From NCBI RefSeq assembly GCF_020536995.1, contig NC_068360.1, positions 16,926,778 through 16,990,777 on the forward strand: 64,000 nt of DNA, in the 5' to 3' direction. A model generated the notes under the pieces. It did not search any database. It saw nothing but the letters and a program-made list of their open reading frames with translations, and was not told where the DNA came from. The translations under genes and the position numbers were made by a program. This document shows positions 1-12,119 of the stretch, in pieces. Each line of letters opens with the position of its first letter. The stretch's first letter is position 1. Source of the stretch: Dreissena polymorpha (Eukaryota; Mollusca; Bivalvia; Myida; Dreissenidae).

Positions 1-84
1 GATAATATAGGGCGAACGGACCCAGGGCGAACGAACCCAGGGCGAACGAACCCAGGGCGAATGTGTAACTATAGGGCGAACGGA
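1..84. repeat. 15-bp minisatellite at the left edge
   Basis: About four units of AGGGCGAACGRACCC lie in tandem, with a further unit after a short gap (ending at 84). The array may extend beyond the window. Confidence 0.75.
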
Positions 85-193
85 CCCGATACCGAATGCA
101 ATAGCATTGATACTTTATGAGAAAAGTGTACCTAAACGCAAAACTAAACCGGAAAAAAAATAGATGAGCTAAAAATGTCTCAATAGACAATGA

Positions 194-402
194 TTAAACC
201 CTTAAACACTCAGATCAATTTGGAAGCGTGTTTTTTTTTTCCCTTAGAAAATCAAATATTGTAAATTTTAGGCTTCATTCCCAACCTTAAGATACTGATG
301 AGCAGGAAACAGTGTAAAACAAGAACAGACTTCGAGTTACTTGCATGCTGTTCTGGTTGCATATAGCCATTTTCACTTTGCTTCCAAGCAGGAAAGGGTT
401 AA
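194..402. mobile_element. Decayed piggyBac-like MITE (TTAA)
   Basis: It is homologous to 46223-46458: both share the blocks GATACTGATGA, TGTTCTGGTT and the right end GGAAAGGGTTAA. TTAA flanks both ends. The left terminus has diverged. Confidence 0.55.
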
Positions 403-419
403 ACTTATTTCCAGTGCAC

Positions 420-860
420 ATTGATATATAACTGAGTATCATGCAATTCATACTGATATAAAACTGCATCCCAATTAATACTGATACAAAACTGAGTAAC
501 AAAAAAATTCTAATATAAAACTGCAAAACAACAATTAATACTGATATACAACTTAATAACTTATTAAATTAAATGTATGATAAATAACTCCTTAAAAAAG
601 ACATTAATATTAAGTATTAATAAAATCAATATCCAGTCCATGTTCTTTTGCAAAAATGGTATCATTTCAATGTGAGTCACAATGACTCAAAACTGAGTCT
701 CAATAAATAATGATTTAAACTTATAATTTCCAATGCATATTTATATAAAACTGCATGCTTATATATATAATGAATACTGATACAAAACTGAGTCACAAAA
801 AATACTTATATAAAACTGAGTTACAATTAATACTGACATACAAATTAATAATTAATTATA
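420..860. repeat. Degenerate 30-35-bp minisatellite
   Basis: The phrase AATACTGATAYAAAACTGAGT recurs at about 420-560 and 730-860 with variable spacing, separated by AT-rich sequence. No coding potential is seen in 1-1120. Confidence 0.6.
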
Positions 861-1125
861 TTAAATGATGTACGCACATAATGTGCTATGTTATAACCTT
901 ATTAAGCATAAACTTTTATGATAATAACTCCGTAATAAAAATATTATACGCTCAATGTTCTTTCCTAAAAATGGTAACATCATTACAATGTCACAGTAAA
1001 TTGGAATAAACAGAATATTTGAAGTAAATGAATTTATATAAATAAAGAATTGCTTATAAAAGAATTGTAATTTTAATGTAAAGTTTGAAATCAACTTACA
1101 TTTTGTTTCTCAAATCTGTGTTAAG

Positions 1126-1234
1126 TATAGTTCCTCACACGAACACAAAACACAACTGTTGGGAAAAAAGAAATAATGTTATAGTTCCTCACACGAACAC
1201 AAAACACAACTGTTGGGAAAAAAGAAATAATGTG
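1126..1234. repeat. Exact 54-bp tandem duplication
   Basis: Two identical 54-bp units start at about 1126 and 1180 (TATAGTTCCTCACACGAACA...). Their identity points to a recent duplication. The open frame across it is a by-product of the 54-bp (multiple of three) period. Confidence 0.85.
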
Positions 1235-1331
1235 AGTTTAAATAAAAAAGCAAATAACCATAATCCAATCAAATCAAGTTGAATTCATACGCTTATAAGA
1301 AACCTTTATTAAAAACATCCCAAATACCATG

Positions 1332-1585
1332 TATATTCCAGTGACACGAAAGGACCCATGTCATTTTTACCTGGCTCCTAAATTTTCTGGCTCAACCATG
1401 GTGTCTTAAGCTGTGGCAAGAGGCAAGCTCCCTTAAATGGCATTTGACACCTCTGGTCCCTATCTGCCTGTTTAATAACAATAGTGTCAGCAGTTTCACA
1501 CCTACCAATACACAAGTTTGTATTTAGACAAAGTCCTTATTTTAAATAAAATAATGGCTAAAATAAAGATAAAATTGTGCGTTAA
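1332..1585 (+). repeat. Left arm of inverted duplication
   Basis: This is near-identical, in reverse orientation, to 3551-3890. Shared blocks include TTCCAGTGACACG, the GGCTCAACCATGGTGTCTTA block and the TTATTTTAAATAAAATAATGG block. The right copy holds about 80 extra bases made of repeated AGGTGTGAAACAGGCA. The two could be long terminal inverted repeats of a 2.56-kb element, although no transposase is visible between them. Confidence 0.7.
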
Positions 1586-1611
1586 AACAAGGCTTGTCAT
1601 TATAGGATGAC

Positions 1612-1735
1612 ATACACATGTATGCCCTCTTTTTCCACATTTTTCGAAACCTAAACGCAAACTTTAAGTGTGACGGAATTTCAGATGGACAGTGCGATCA
1701 CTAGTTATATGCCCACCCTCGGGGGCATAAAAATA
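1612..1735 (+). mobile_element. 3' remnant of a pearl-like element
   Basis: Contains TTTTTCGAAACCTAAACGCAA, shared with 46880-46900 and 49850-49866, and ends in the typical hairpin TATATGCCC...GGGGGCATAAAA-like end. The 5' part is lost. Confidence 0.55.
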
Positions 1736-2339
1736 AGATATATATAATAAAACATAAAATTTAAATAAGATTATGACAAACAAATGTTAGTCATAAAACA
1801 AATAGTTATTTGATAAGCCACTAACTTGAACTTTAATAATCATTTAACATTGTCAATACTTACAATTTTGAAAATTTTAAATGTTTAATTTAAGTAATGA
1901 TAACATTTGTGTGATCTGAACTTTAAGCACATGCATAAAACCATCTTTTTACAGAGCGAGGCACTTTAATTTATCCCACCTCTGAAAGTTGTAATTCTGT
2001 TGCTGTGATAGCAATATTATACCCTTGAGTATTTAAAATGCAATAGGATATATCTATATTCTCTTGAATTGCTTTTTAATTTGAGTTACCAATTTATTGA
2101 TGTCAATGTTTGTTTTTTAGTTGAATGTGATTTATGTTTTGTGATTTATTCTGGGCGAGGTGTGAGGCTTGACATGTATTTTAGCCGGTTAAAACTGCTG
2201 CCACTGAAACAAAAATGAATATTGAGAATATGGCGACATGTACCAGTGTCGTTCTTTTTCCAATCCCATACCATAATATTTAATCTGAAATCACCGCTTT
2301 GATGGCTTTGAAACTATCAATTTAAAGATGTCATAATTT

Positions 2340-2622
2340 GTCCCCTACCGGTTTCACCGGAGGGGACTTATGGTTTGCGCTCTGTGTGTCTGTCCTTCAG
2401 TCACACTTTTCTGGATCCTGCGATAACTTTAAAAGTTCTTCATATTTGTTCATGAAACTTTAAACATGGATAGATGGCAATATAGATATTATGCACGTCA
2501 TTTCATTTTGTTCATACGTCAAGAATTCTGGTTGCTATGGCAACAAATACTTAAAAAAAATCAAAAAAATCTGACAATGGTGGAGCCGGTAGGGGACATC
2601 ATTGCTTGGCAATAGTCTTGTT
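2340..2622 (-). mobile_element. Short pearl-like element
   Basis: In minus orientation it starts AAAACAAGACTATTGCC with a small stem (ATTGCCAAGCAAT) and is bounded by GTCCCCTACCGG and CCGGTAGGGGAC inverted ends. It has no internal ORF and a single core unit. Confidence 0.6.
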
Positions 2623-3442
2623 TTGAATGTTTGACTTCGTGTTGTATGTATTGTCCTTTATAGTATAGGCAATTGGTCACTAGCCTTCAATAAATACTAG
2701 ACCCAGTCGCGATGATCGGCTTGATTGTCGAAAAGGTCCATGAAATTTCGGAAAGATATCAGACAGAATCTATGCCGATCAAGCAATTGTAGAGCTATGC
2801 ATGTATATCGAATAGTTCTAGTAATTGGGGTACTCGCTGGTAAAGCGTTTAACTGCATGCATCTTTTATAACATATATGTATATAAATGTTTCTACCGGC
2901 AATATATATATTTCACGCGATTGCCTTGTCTTTAATATAACTATAATCCATTTGCGATGAGAAATTCGCCTCTCAAGATGATCTTGAACCATCATACAAA
3001 TACAATACCGTGTGCATTGGATGATACAACTAAACAAGAAATATCTTTAAAAAAGATATACGGCGTATATCCTGACTTGGAAATAAAGTAAGAAAAAGTA
3101 TGTTTTATTTGATTCTGTAGTAGAAACAAAGATGCAAACTTGCTGAAAACAAACCCTTTTCTTTTTAAAGTAAAAAGGGGTTATAATTATGATAAATTGC
3201 CAGGACAGAGTTACGGGCCTTTGTTTTTGACATCTTATATGGTGTGAAGCTAATGATGGTGCCCTAATACTAATGATACACGATATAAAGTAAAACAACA
3301 TGCAATTACTGTGTATGTATGTGTGTGATAGAGAAAATTTTCCAAACTGTATTTTTTAATATGAATATTAAGTAACATACATTATGACAACACAATGTCA
3401 TGTTTGTATAATTTATATCTGCATTATGTGAGTTGCTGCTTA

Positions 3443-3526
3443 TATGGGATCCCCACCAGGATTTGAACCTGTATTTCCTCTCCATATGGAAAGGTGTGTT
3501 TCCTTACACTATAAGGATGTTCCCAT
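3443..3526 (-). mobile_element. tRNA-like sequence (pseudo-tRNA or SINE head)
   Basis: On the minus strand TATAGTGTAAGGA resembles an A box and GGTTCAAATCC matches the B box; GGGAAC and GATCCC ends pair imperfectly. The anticodon arm does not fold convincingly, so a functional tRNA is not claimed. Confidence 0.35.
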
Positions 3527-3550
3527 TAACAGCAATATTGGTTACAGCAG

Positions 3551-3890
3551 TTATTACAATTTTATCTTTATTTTAGCCATTATTTTATTTAAAATAAGGA
3601 CTTAGTATAAATACAAACTTGTGTATTGGTAGGTGTGAAACTGCTGACACTATTGTTATTGAACAGACATGGGCAGGGACAGTGTACTGACTGGTAGGCC
3701 GGGCCAAGAGGTGTGAAACAGGCAGACAGGGGCCATAGGTGTGAAACAGGCAAACAGGGACCAGAGGTGTCAAATGCCATTTAAGGGAGCTTGCCTCTTG
3801 CCACAGCTTAAGACACCATGGTTGAGCCACGAAATTTAGGAGCCAGGTAAAAATGACATGGGTCCTCCCGTGTCACTGGAATATCCACAG
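3551..3890 (-). repeat. Right arm of inverted duplication
   Basis: Inverted copy of 1332-1585 (see that entry). The inner part, roughly 3690-3770, repeats a GGTGTGAAACAGGC phrase that is missing from the left arm. Confidence 0.7.
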
Positions 3891-6470
3891 ACAGAAAAAA
3901 AAACAAAAAAAACTTTCTGCTAGAAAGCTGAGTGTTCATATGTACATGCAACTAAACTATTTAAAAAAAATAAATATTGGTCACGGTCTGTTAGTCAAAT
4001 TTCATATTTTTCAGACAATGTAAAAGCGAAAATGTAATGACTGAGTGCTTTATTAAAAAAAATGCATTTGTAAAATGCAATGCCACAGCAATGAGTGTTT
4101 TGGCATAGAAATGTGAGTGGGTATGTGAGTGGGTACAAGCCTTTTCTATCATAGACCTAGTTTCTGACCCCATATGACCCAGATTCAAACTTGACCTTGA
4201 GATCATAAAGATAAACATTTTGATATATGAATGAATTCCATTCAGACATGTGGAATTATTACCACATATCGCCTTCCCCTGAATAATAAGACCCCCCTCT
4301 CCCCCTATACACAAGGGAGGATGTGGAATTGCCGCATGATTCTCCTGTTTAAATACAAAACTTAACTTGTGACTTATTGCTCGGACCCCCTTCTGCAATA
4401 TTTGATTAGGCCCTCTTCAATATTTAATCAGAACCTCTTTACACAATTTCATCTGGACCATCTATATAATTAACTAGACATCTGTTTAAAAACTTGGAAT
4501 TTTGATTTGGCTCCCTGTGTATTGACCCCTTTTGGGTATCTTATATAACCGCTTTTGACTTTCAGAATCCTTCTTTGGTGCCAAGTTCCTCTACGCAACT
4601 TTTATCTCCTGGTATACATTTAAAATAACATATTTGTCCAATTCCAAAGGGTCATGGCCCTTACCCCTCTGGATCTCTGTGGCAGCTATATTTAACTGCT
4701 TAATGATGCATGAATGCACGAAATTCTTACTTTTTAATTGAAACATAAGAAACTGCAAAAAATTAAGTCCACATATCTGATGAAGTAATGCCAACTTTTC
4801 GTATACGGAGAGGGCCCCCCCCCCCTCGGAGAAGTGCTCCCCGGAGAAGTGCCCCCTAATTTTAAGGGGACGGATAAGTGCCCCCCCTGTTGGAATTAAG
4901 TATGTGGATATCTGCCCCCTCACAATAATTCAAAGGGCGGATAAGTGCCCCCTTTGGGACTATCGTCTGTTCCAGGCAGTTCTGTAACCAGAAATTCCCG
5001 AAAAGTTGACAGTTATATATATCGAAAAAAACAGCGATACGACAGACATTGCTTAAATGAAAATCTCATGAGATTCCACAGTCATACATGTATGACTTTA
5101 TTTCTATTTAAAGTAACCTACCATGTGCTCAAGTGTTTTCAATTCAAAATGACATTTCCCTGTATTTTTAATTATTCCTGCTTGTTTTGCAAACAAATTG
5201 TGGTGTAAATACAAACTCAAAGTAAAAATTAATTAAAATTACCTGATTCATGTGACAAAGCGTAAAAATTGTGAATTACAAGCTGATGGCTGATGAGAGT
5301 TATTTAAATCTATTGTAAAATGCATTTGAAATATTTGAATCTTTGATACATAGCGTGAATAAATATCTTACGACTAGTCGAATTGGTTTCCTTTTTCTTG
5401 GTGAATGAAAAACCTTTGTAACAAAGCTTTGCAACGCCTCTCGGACTTCAAACGAACTCCATATTTGATGCAATGGTTATGGTAATATTCAACAGTCTAT
5501 GTTGTATTTTATACATTTGACAGAAACACTTTGCATTTTGAGCAGAGCATGTCAACATGCATCTGCTTTAATTTGCAGTAAATAAGTAAATTTGCAGTTT
5601 ATTAGGATGGAATCTTTTAATTGGGAGACCGGACCGACATTAATTATTGAGCATGTTTTACCTTTGAAGAAAGCCGCAAACAGGTTGATGTCACACATTC
5701 AGCTCCCGCAATTATCAATAATCGGATTAAACATGCCATAAAGGTGTCAAGTCTTTACCGCCCTATTGAAATAATGTAAAACAAACTGTGAATGTCTATT
5801 ACAGAAGTGCGGTAACACCAAAAAGTGATTGACGCGATCATTTGAATAAGTTCTGATAAACAATTTAATCCGTAATTAGTGAAAACAAACAAATCAATTA
5901 TTGTTTTCAGCTTGCACACGATTGTATTAAATTGCATGCTAATGCATGGGCTTTTGGTTTGAATTTCGGTGGAAATATGAAACAATCCCAGTCCCGAAGC
6001 CTTTTAATATTAGCAAAAAAGGATTTTTTTCTATTCTTAATATCGCAACATCCGGGCACTTGCGTCAGTTAGAGCTACATGCCCTTTGACGACAGTGAAA
6101 ACAAAAGGGGAGGGGGGCATCCTTTCATCAATTTTGTGGTCTTAATTTGTTGCAATTTCTTGTGTTTGAAAACAAAAGTAAGATTTTCATTTAGCAGTTA
6201 AATATAGCTGTCACAATTATATATAACTGTCAATTAAATCTAGCTGATACTCATACTTGTCAAAACTCATTGACGAATTGGTTGAAGCATCACAAAAATA
6301 ATAACTTCTCTAAAACAAACCACCCAACTTTCACAATCATTAAAATACTAGCGAGTCTTTACAGAGTAAATACGCAGAGAAATACAGAACATGTACTAGA
6401 GTGGACAAAACAGCCTTTAGAATGCTTAAATCTGTCACTCTACCGAACTTATGCGGGATTGGTTAAAAGA
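3891..6470. other. Gene-free AT-rich stretch
   Basis: Short ORFs here have no recognisable domain. 4800-4965 holds a C-rich segment with a 12-C run and repeated GATAAGTGCCCCC phrases. Nothing else was resolved. Confidence 0.5.
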
Positions 6471-6556
6471 TGTGTGGCGGCCCGGTAAACTCAGTCGGGA
6501 GAGCATTCGCCCTGTAAGTAAGTGTCCCAGGTTCGAGTCCCGGACTGGCCACACAT
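6471..6556 (+). mobile_element. tRNA-like sequence, probably SINE head
   Basis: An A-box-like TAAACTCAGTCGGGAGAGCA and a perfect B box GGTTCGAGTCC are spaced as in a tRNA, bracketed by GTGTGGC and GCCACAC, which can pair. There are about eight extra bases between the putative acceptor and D stems, so a functional tRNA is unlikely; a tRNA-derived SINE or pseudo-tRNA fits better. Confidence 0.45.
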
Positions 6557-7484
6557 TTTTCACCACCCGGCGACAAATCGAAATGAATGCTACTTTTAGA
6601 TTAGTCTAACTAGATTGACGTTAAAGGCAGACCCATTTTATAAGCTGATATTCATTACTGTCAGCCTTCATGTCTAACTTTAAAATGCATGTAGCCAAGC
6701 AGGGTTGATGTAGATTCCTATAATGTTTTAAGCTTTACAACCTTTGACTACCAAATATATTTAGCTATTGTTGCTTGTACAAAGAAGTAACAAATAAAAC
6801 AACATAAACCTACCTAGTTATAATACATCAAGAACAGTTTTATCCTGCCTCCAATATCATGTTTTGGTCATCTGCCATTTTCGTCCGACGTCATAGTATG
6901 CTATTCACCTAGTTCTTCTTGTATGCTCTGAGATTTTATGAGTACATTCATACAGCTCAGCGACCCGGAGGGTCAATATAGCTGGGAGTTGGATTATTGC
7001 AACTAGCTATTCACCGAAAGTCGGCGTCCTCCGGTCGTGTGAGCAAGTCCGCACGGGGAAAGCGACCCATCCCATACCGTACAAGCTATCGGGTGGTGTC
7101 TTATCAATTTCGATTAAAATAAATAAATAAAAACACAAAAGGATGAAACATCTGGTTTTACAGTACTCGAGTAAACGATTTCGGATAGGGAAATTTTGGA
7201 CGAAGGGGAATTTCGTAAAATAGAGCATTATTTCAATTGAAAACCACTATGACATTACTGATAAGTAAAGGAAACCGATATAAAGAATAATTCCTCATGT
7301 TCTCTTTGACTGACATTAGTTTTTTGGACAATAATTGTTGTCAAACAGGTGTTTTTTTCCAGAACCGAATGATTGTATGGAGGCCGCCATTTTTTACAAT
7401 TCCACGGTGAATGTTTAATATGCGGATCAAAGCAACAGATGTAAGGCGTCTTCTGATTGGCTAACACTCAAGGGTCGATAAAAT

Positions 7485-7560
7485 TGTACGTCGACGTACA
7501 ATTTTGTACGTCGACGTACAATTTTTGTACGTCGACGTACATATTGTACGTCGACGTACA
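7485..7560. repeat. Four tandem 16-bp perfect palindromes
   Basis: TGTACGTCGACGTACA occurs at 7485-7500, 7505-7520, 7526-7541 and 7545-7560, separated by 3-5 AT-rich bases. Each copy is a perfect palindrome and all four are identical. Confidence 0.95.
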
Positions 7561-7933
7561 TTTTCTTTTAACCTAGTAGGTCTTGTTGACTTTTGACCCA
7601 AATGGTACGCGATAACTTTTCGCTCGGCAATGTGTACTCCTCCACGATATAATCATTACTTCGGAGACATTTGATGAAAAACTCAATGTTATTCTTGTGG
7701 CAATTGTGCTTTGCATGCATTATTCAGTTATATCAAAACATATTCTTTTACGCATAATTACTTTTAAATTCACAAACAAATTTATTCTTTATCGATTTCG
7801 TCTTTAAGATAATTAGATCTAATTATTGAAATAATTACCGAGACGTATACCAATTTAACAAAATACTAATCGCGTATACAATTTAACGTTGCTATGCGCA
7901 CCTGTCGCTTACATCATTTGACATTTTATCAAC

Positions 7934-8038
7934 ATGGCGGACTATGCAGAATTAAATTGTGACTCGGCAAAAATGGCAAATAACGTCGTAAACGATCGAA
8001 CTAACGATGGAGATTATACATTAAGAAGGAATCAATGA
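7934..8038 (+). other. Small ORF with good start context, possible first exon
   Basis: AACATGGCGGACTATGC opens a 34-codon frame beginning MADYAELNCDSAKMANN and ending in TGA. The start context is good and a palindrome cluster lies 370 bases upstream, but there is no homology and no convincing downstream exon. Chance cannot be excluded. Confidence 0.15.
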
Positions 8039-8454
8039 AATGTCTGTGATAATCAACGATGCATAAAAATGTTTTAGATAGCAACAACATAATTTATTTA
8101 TTTGTAATCTACTCGGTGGATGTATGTCACGGAAACGAGTGTTTGCATATTGTTAGAGATCAATTTACTCGCAATGTTATTTTAAACATCTGTCGAGATT
8201 ATTGTTAGAAAATGGGATAAGACAAACATGGTTTAATTTATATGTTAGTGGATCTGTGTATAATCAGATTCATATGCATATATTGCTTTATTATGTTTGT
8301 CGTGCTGTACAGTTTATTGAAACAGCATGGAACTTAAATGTTCATTGCAAGGTAAATATATTAATATAAATCATAGTAAGTTAAATACATCGATTACCAT
8401 TAAATGTGCTTGTTTATATGTTATTTTTTCCACAACTGCTTCGTGGAGCAAATA

Positions 8455-8556
8455 ACATGGAACGTTTTTGCCCTTTTTTGCCTAAACTGCGCGCTAAAAT
8501 GCCCTTTTTGAAAGTAATGCGCCATGCCCCTTTGCCCTCCTGGGAAAAACACTACA
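8455..8556 (-). mobile_element. hAT-like terminal fragment (possible)
   Basis: On the minus strand GTAGTGTTTTTCCCAGGAGG is followed by G-rich sequence and AAAAAAGGGCAAAAA, which resembles CAGTGTTTTTCC-type hAT ends. Only one end is visible. Confidence 0.3.
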
Positions 8557-10227
8557 ACGCTATATAATTTTCAGGTGTTTAAATCGTCAAATGATGCACA
8601 TAATGGCTATTTTAGAGCATGATAAATGTTCAGTATTATTGTTTCTTCGCAAATATCAAAACTACAAAAAATGCGAATCTGAAATTTTTTTTTTTAATTT
8701 TGTCAATTTACAAAAACGTGAAAAGGTCCCTTTAATATCCAATATGATCAAAATCATATTTCCTGCCATAATTATGTAAAAATCGGTATTGCATTGTGTA
8801 TGTGACTTTCCGACCAGTAATTTGATTAAAGCTCGGACCCCCAAAATGAGAGTTTCCTCCTGAACATAGCGCGCGAATGTATACCATTACCGTACGGAAA
8901 AATCATTTAAGACCAGAATTGAATGAAATGGAAAAAATAATAGTAAATTTACTGTTTAGGCTAAATTATAGTGGGGCACACTGCGTGTCCACAAGTAATG
9001 AAGTAGCTTGAATTACAACTCTAATTAAAAATTCGCTCCAACTTTCGTGAGTTTTGTAAGTGTTCACATAGTGTAGCCTCTGGCTCGGAAAGGGCCTCAT
9101 ACATTTCGAAATACACACACACACACAAGCCGGTAATGCGGATACTTTGATAACGGATGGCACTTCGATAATAGAGAACAACAAAAGCCACGCTCGAATG
9201 GTGAGTTCTACAGCTTTATCGCATTTATCTTCTGTTCATTGGGTTTTCCGACACGGAACATAGTTTGGTTGATTGATGGTATAGCACTTGGTATTGCGAA
9301 GAAAGAAATTCGCGGAAAAACGGTTAATTACATTAAAAAAACACGATAAAATTCCATCCAAAATCAGCATGAAGTGGATGACACGTACATAGTTAAACTA
9401 AATAAAAATACTTAGAAATAACTAAAGAACGTGTTTACTATTCGAATAACGAGTTCAATATGTTCATTAATATTACAGCATCTTAAATTTGTAGTCCACT
9501 GACGTACTTGACACGCCGGGTATGCGAATACTTCGTTTACGGATGGCACTTCACTAACAGAGAACAACAAACGCCACGCGCTAGAGGTAAGTTCCTCTGT
9601 TTTATTTAAAGTTATATCCTAAAGATTAGTTTTTAAGACAAGACACATGGTCGAGTTGATAAATGGTGTATCCTTTTGTATTGGGAATACACAATTTCAC
9701 GGAAGAATGGAACAGTTTTGCCCAAAAAATAGAAAATTTGATCGGAAAACAGCATAAACTGGATGAACAGTAAACATTTTAACAAAATAAAACTACTTAG
9801 AATTATTGCAAGATATTTTTTGCTATTCCAGCATGTAGAGTAATCACTGTGCTTCAAATACTGAAATTTTGATAGCATTCAATGAAATATAAACAAAGAT
9901 AGTACATTTTGTAATAGGTGGCATTCATTAAGTTGCAGCCACTTTGTTTACCGATAAAGGGCACTTCAGATTACGGAGACTTTCAACAAAGCGGGCACTC
10001 TAATAACTGAGTTTTATCTTCTACCTCAAATGCATTTATTTATTTATTTATTTATATTATGGCTATTCATACGAAACATTTTTAAAATATATTTTTCAAA
10101 AATCACATGACTATTAATTTATACTATGTTTATTATAATTGCAATTTTCAAATAAGATAATATTTATTATTAAATAAATGTGTACGGATAATGCGAATCA
10201 ACACAATCGTGTTTAATTTTACTTATA

Positions 10228-10400
10228 GCAGGGCTCTAGATAACGGTAGTGAAGGGGTCTTTATGACGCAAATACACATTTGTTCTTCATAAAATCCTAT
10301 GTCGGTTGTGCTTATTTGAATCGCATCATCAAGACGATACTTATGCGTAGCAACAAAATTAAAAAGAGAATGGTAAAACTCCCTGTATTTTGAGCCCTGC
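10228..10400. mobile_element. 173-bp TIR MITE inside the foldback complex
   Basis: Starts GCAGGGCTC and ends GAGCCCTGC, with identical 5-bp flanks TTATA at 10223-10227 and 10401-10405. The TIR and 5-bp duplication resemble those of the hAT-like elements at 26834 and 29814. Confidence 0.75.
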
Positions 10401-12087
10401 TTATAGGGAGCACTTCCCTTTACGCAACGCTGACGTTTGCTCGAAGTGCGATTCACCTGACCCTAAATCACTGTATTGGTTGAGTTTTAAGAATCACGGT
10501 TAAAATTAAATCGTTAAATCAACTGATTCTGGAAAAAAAGGAATGCGTACATAAAATGTTTAAATGTCATATTATGGAGTCAGTACTTAGTATACCCACA
10601 CAAACGAAGTTTAGGGTGCTATATTGGATAGAACTTCATATGCAGCATGTGTTGTGTTTATATTAAAACAAATTCGGATATGCATAATTTTTACACCACT
10701 ATCGTGTGATTAAATCAACCCCGCCCGTTCTTTTATTGCTTTTTTCGTTTATTGGCATTGAGCCAAAAAGTTCCAATAGAATTTCGAACCTGCATCGCTG
10801 CTGATATTAATCTCTGAGAGGCAGTTTAAGCAGAGTGATTATTCATGACATGCTATCTAATATAAAAGAAAATAGCCTTAGTACCTTCATTTGGACATGA
10901 AGATAAATGCTTTAGATCAACCGCTTAGAACGTAATTTAAAATATATGGTCATATAGATTTTACTCATTAGACATATCCAATTTGTTTAACATTTATCTT
11001 TCACATTTATACCAAATCATAATCATATTTCAAAGGGATAAGAACATGCTTCGGTTATTCGTTTTTTATTTGCGTACTAAGTACATACATTTTTATTTCT
11101 TGCCTGCTTACTTTAACAGTATTCCACAGCGAATTCTGCATTTTTGATTCAAAAAATACGAGTGTGTTATATCTGGAAAAAAGTGTCTAGATGTCAGGAA
11201 ACGAAGTGCCATTGTTTTTTAGATGATCGGTAAACGAAGTGCAGATGAAAAATGTGCATGCGACTCTTAAAACATTTGAATTTTCTCAAATACATTAGTA
11301 AACTAAAATGTAACATGTTGTAACATTACTGGATATATTGATCTTTTATTTCGAATAGTAAGCACGTTCTTGATTTATTTCCAAGTATGTTTATTTTGTT
11401 TAAATATGTTCTGATCATTCAATTCATGCTGATTATCGATGAAATTTTATCGTTTTTTTTTAAAAATAATTCACCGTTTTTCCGCGAATTTCTTTCTTCG
11501 CAATACGAAGTGCTATACCATTAATCACCCAAACAATGTTCTGTGTCTAAAAACCAAATAAACAGAACATAAATGCAAAAAAGCTGAAGAACTCACCTCT
11601 CGCGCGTGGCGTTTGTTGTTCTCTGTAAGTGAAGTGCCATCCGTAAACGAAGTATTCGCATACCCGGCGTGCTTGAGGAATTTTCAAATTTTACAGAGTC
11701 GGATGCCACATTTTCATGGACACTTCTCTAGCCGATCATCTCAATTACAATGGCACTTCTGTTCCCGATTGCCCGACACTTTTTAACAGATTTTTAGTAA
11801 ACCGCAAATGCAAAATTCGCGGTTGAATACTGTTACAGAACGAATGTAATAATTAACAATTTCTGGACTGACGTCCAAAACGAATCACCGAAAATTTGCT
11901 TCATTTTTCTTTTCCCTTTATAACATGAGCATGGTTTTTTTTCATGACATATTCAATAAGATACGACATCTCGGAGGTTAAAACCTGACGATTATATCGT
12001 GAAGTTTCAATGTATTCTTCGTACATCGATTGTTACAAGCTGACGCTTATCATTATACACTCCTGTCGATGTCTGCTTCTTTGCAAA

Positions 12088-12119
12088 GACCTATCAATAT
12101 ATATGTATATTGATAGGTC
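12088..12119. repeat. Perfect 14-bp-arm hairpin
   Basis: GACCTATCAATATA and its exact complement flank a TATG loop. Confidence 0.8.

Noticed and set aside
6471-6556. Functional tRNA gene
   Set aside because: A and B boxes are good, but the space between the acceptor and D stems is too long for a cloverleaf.
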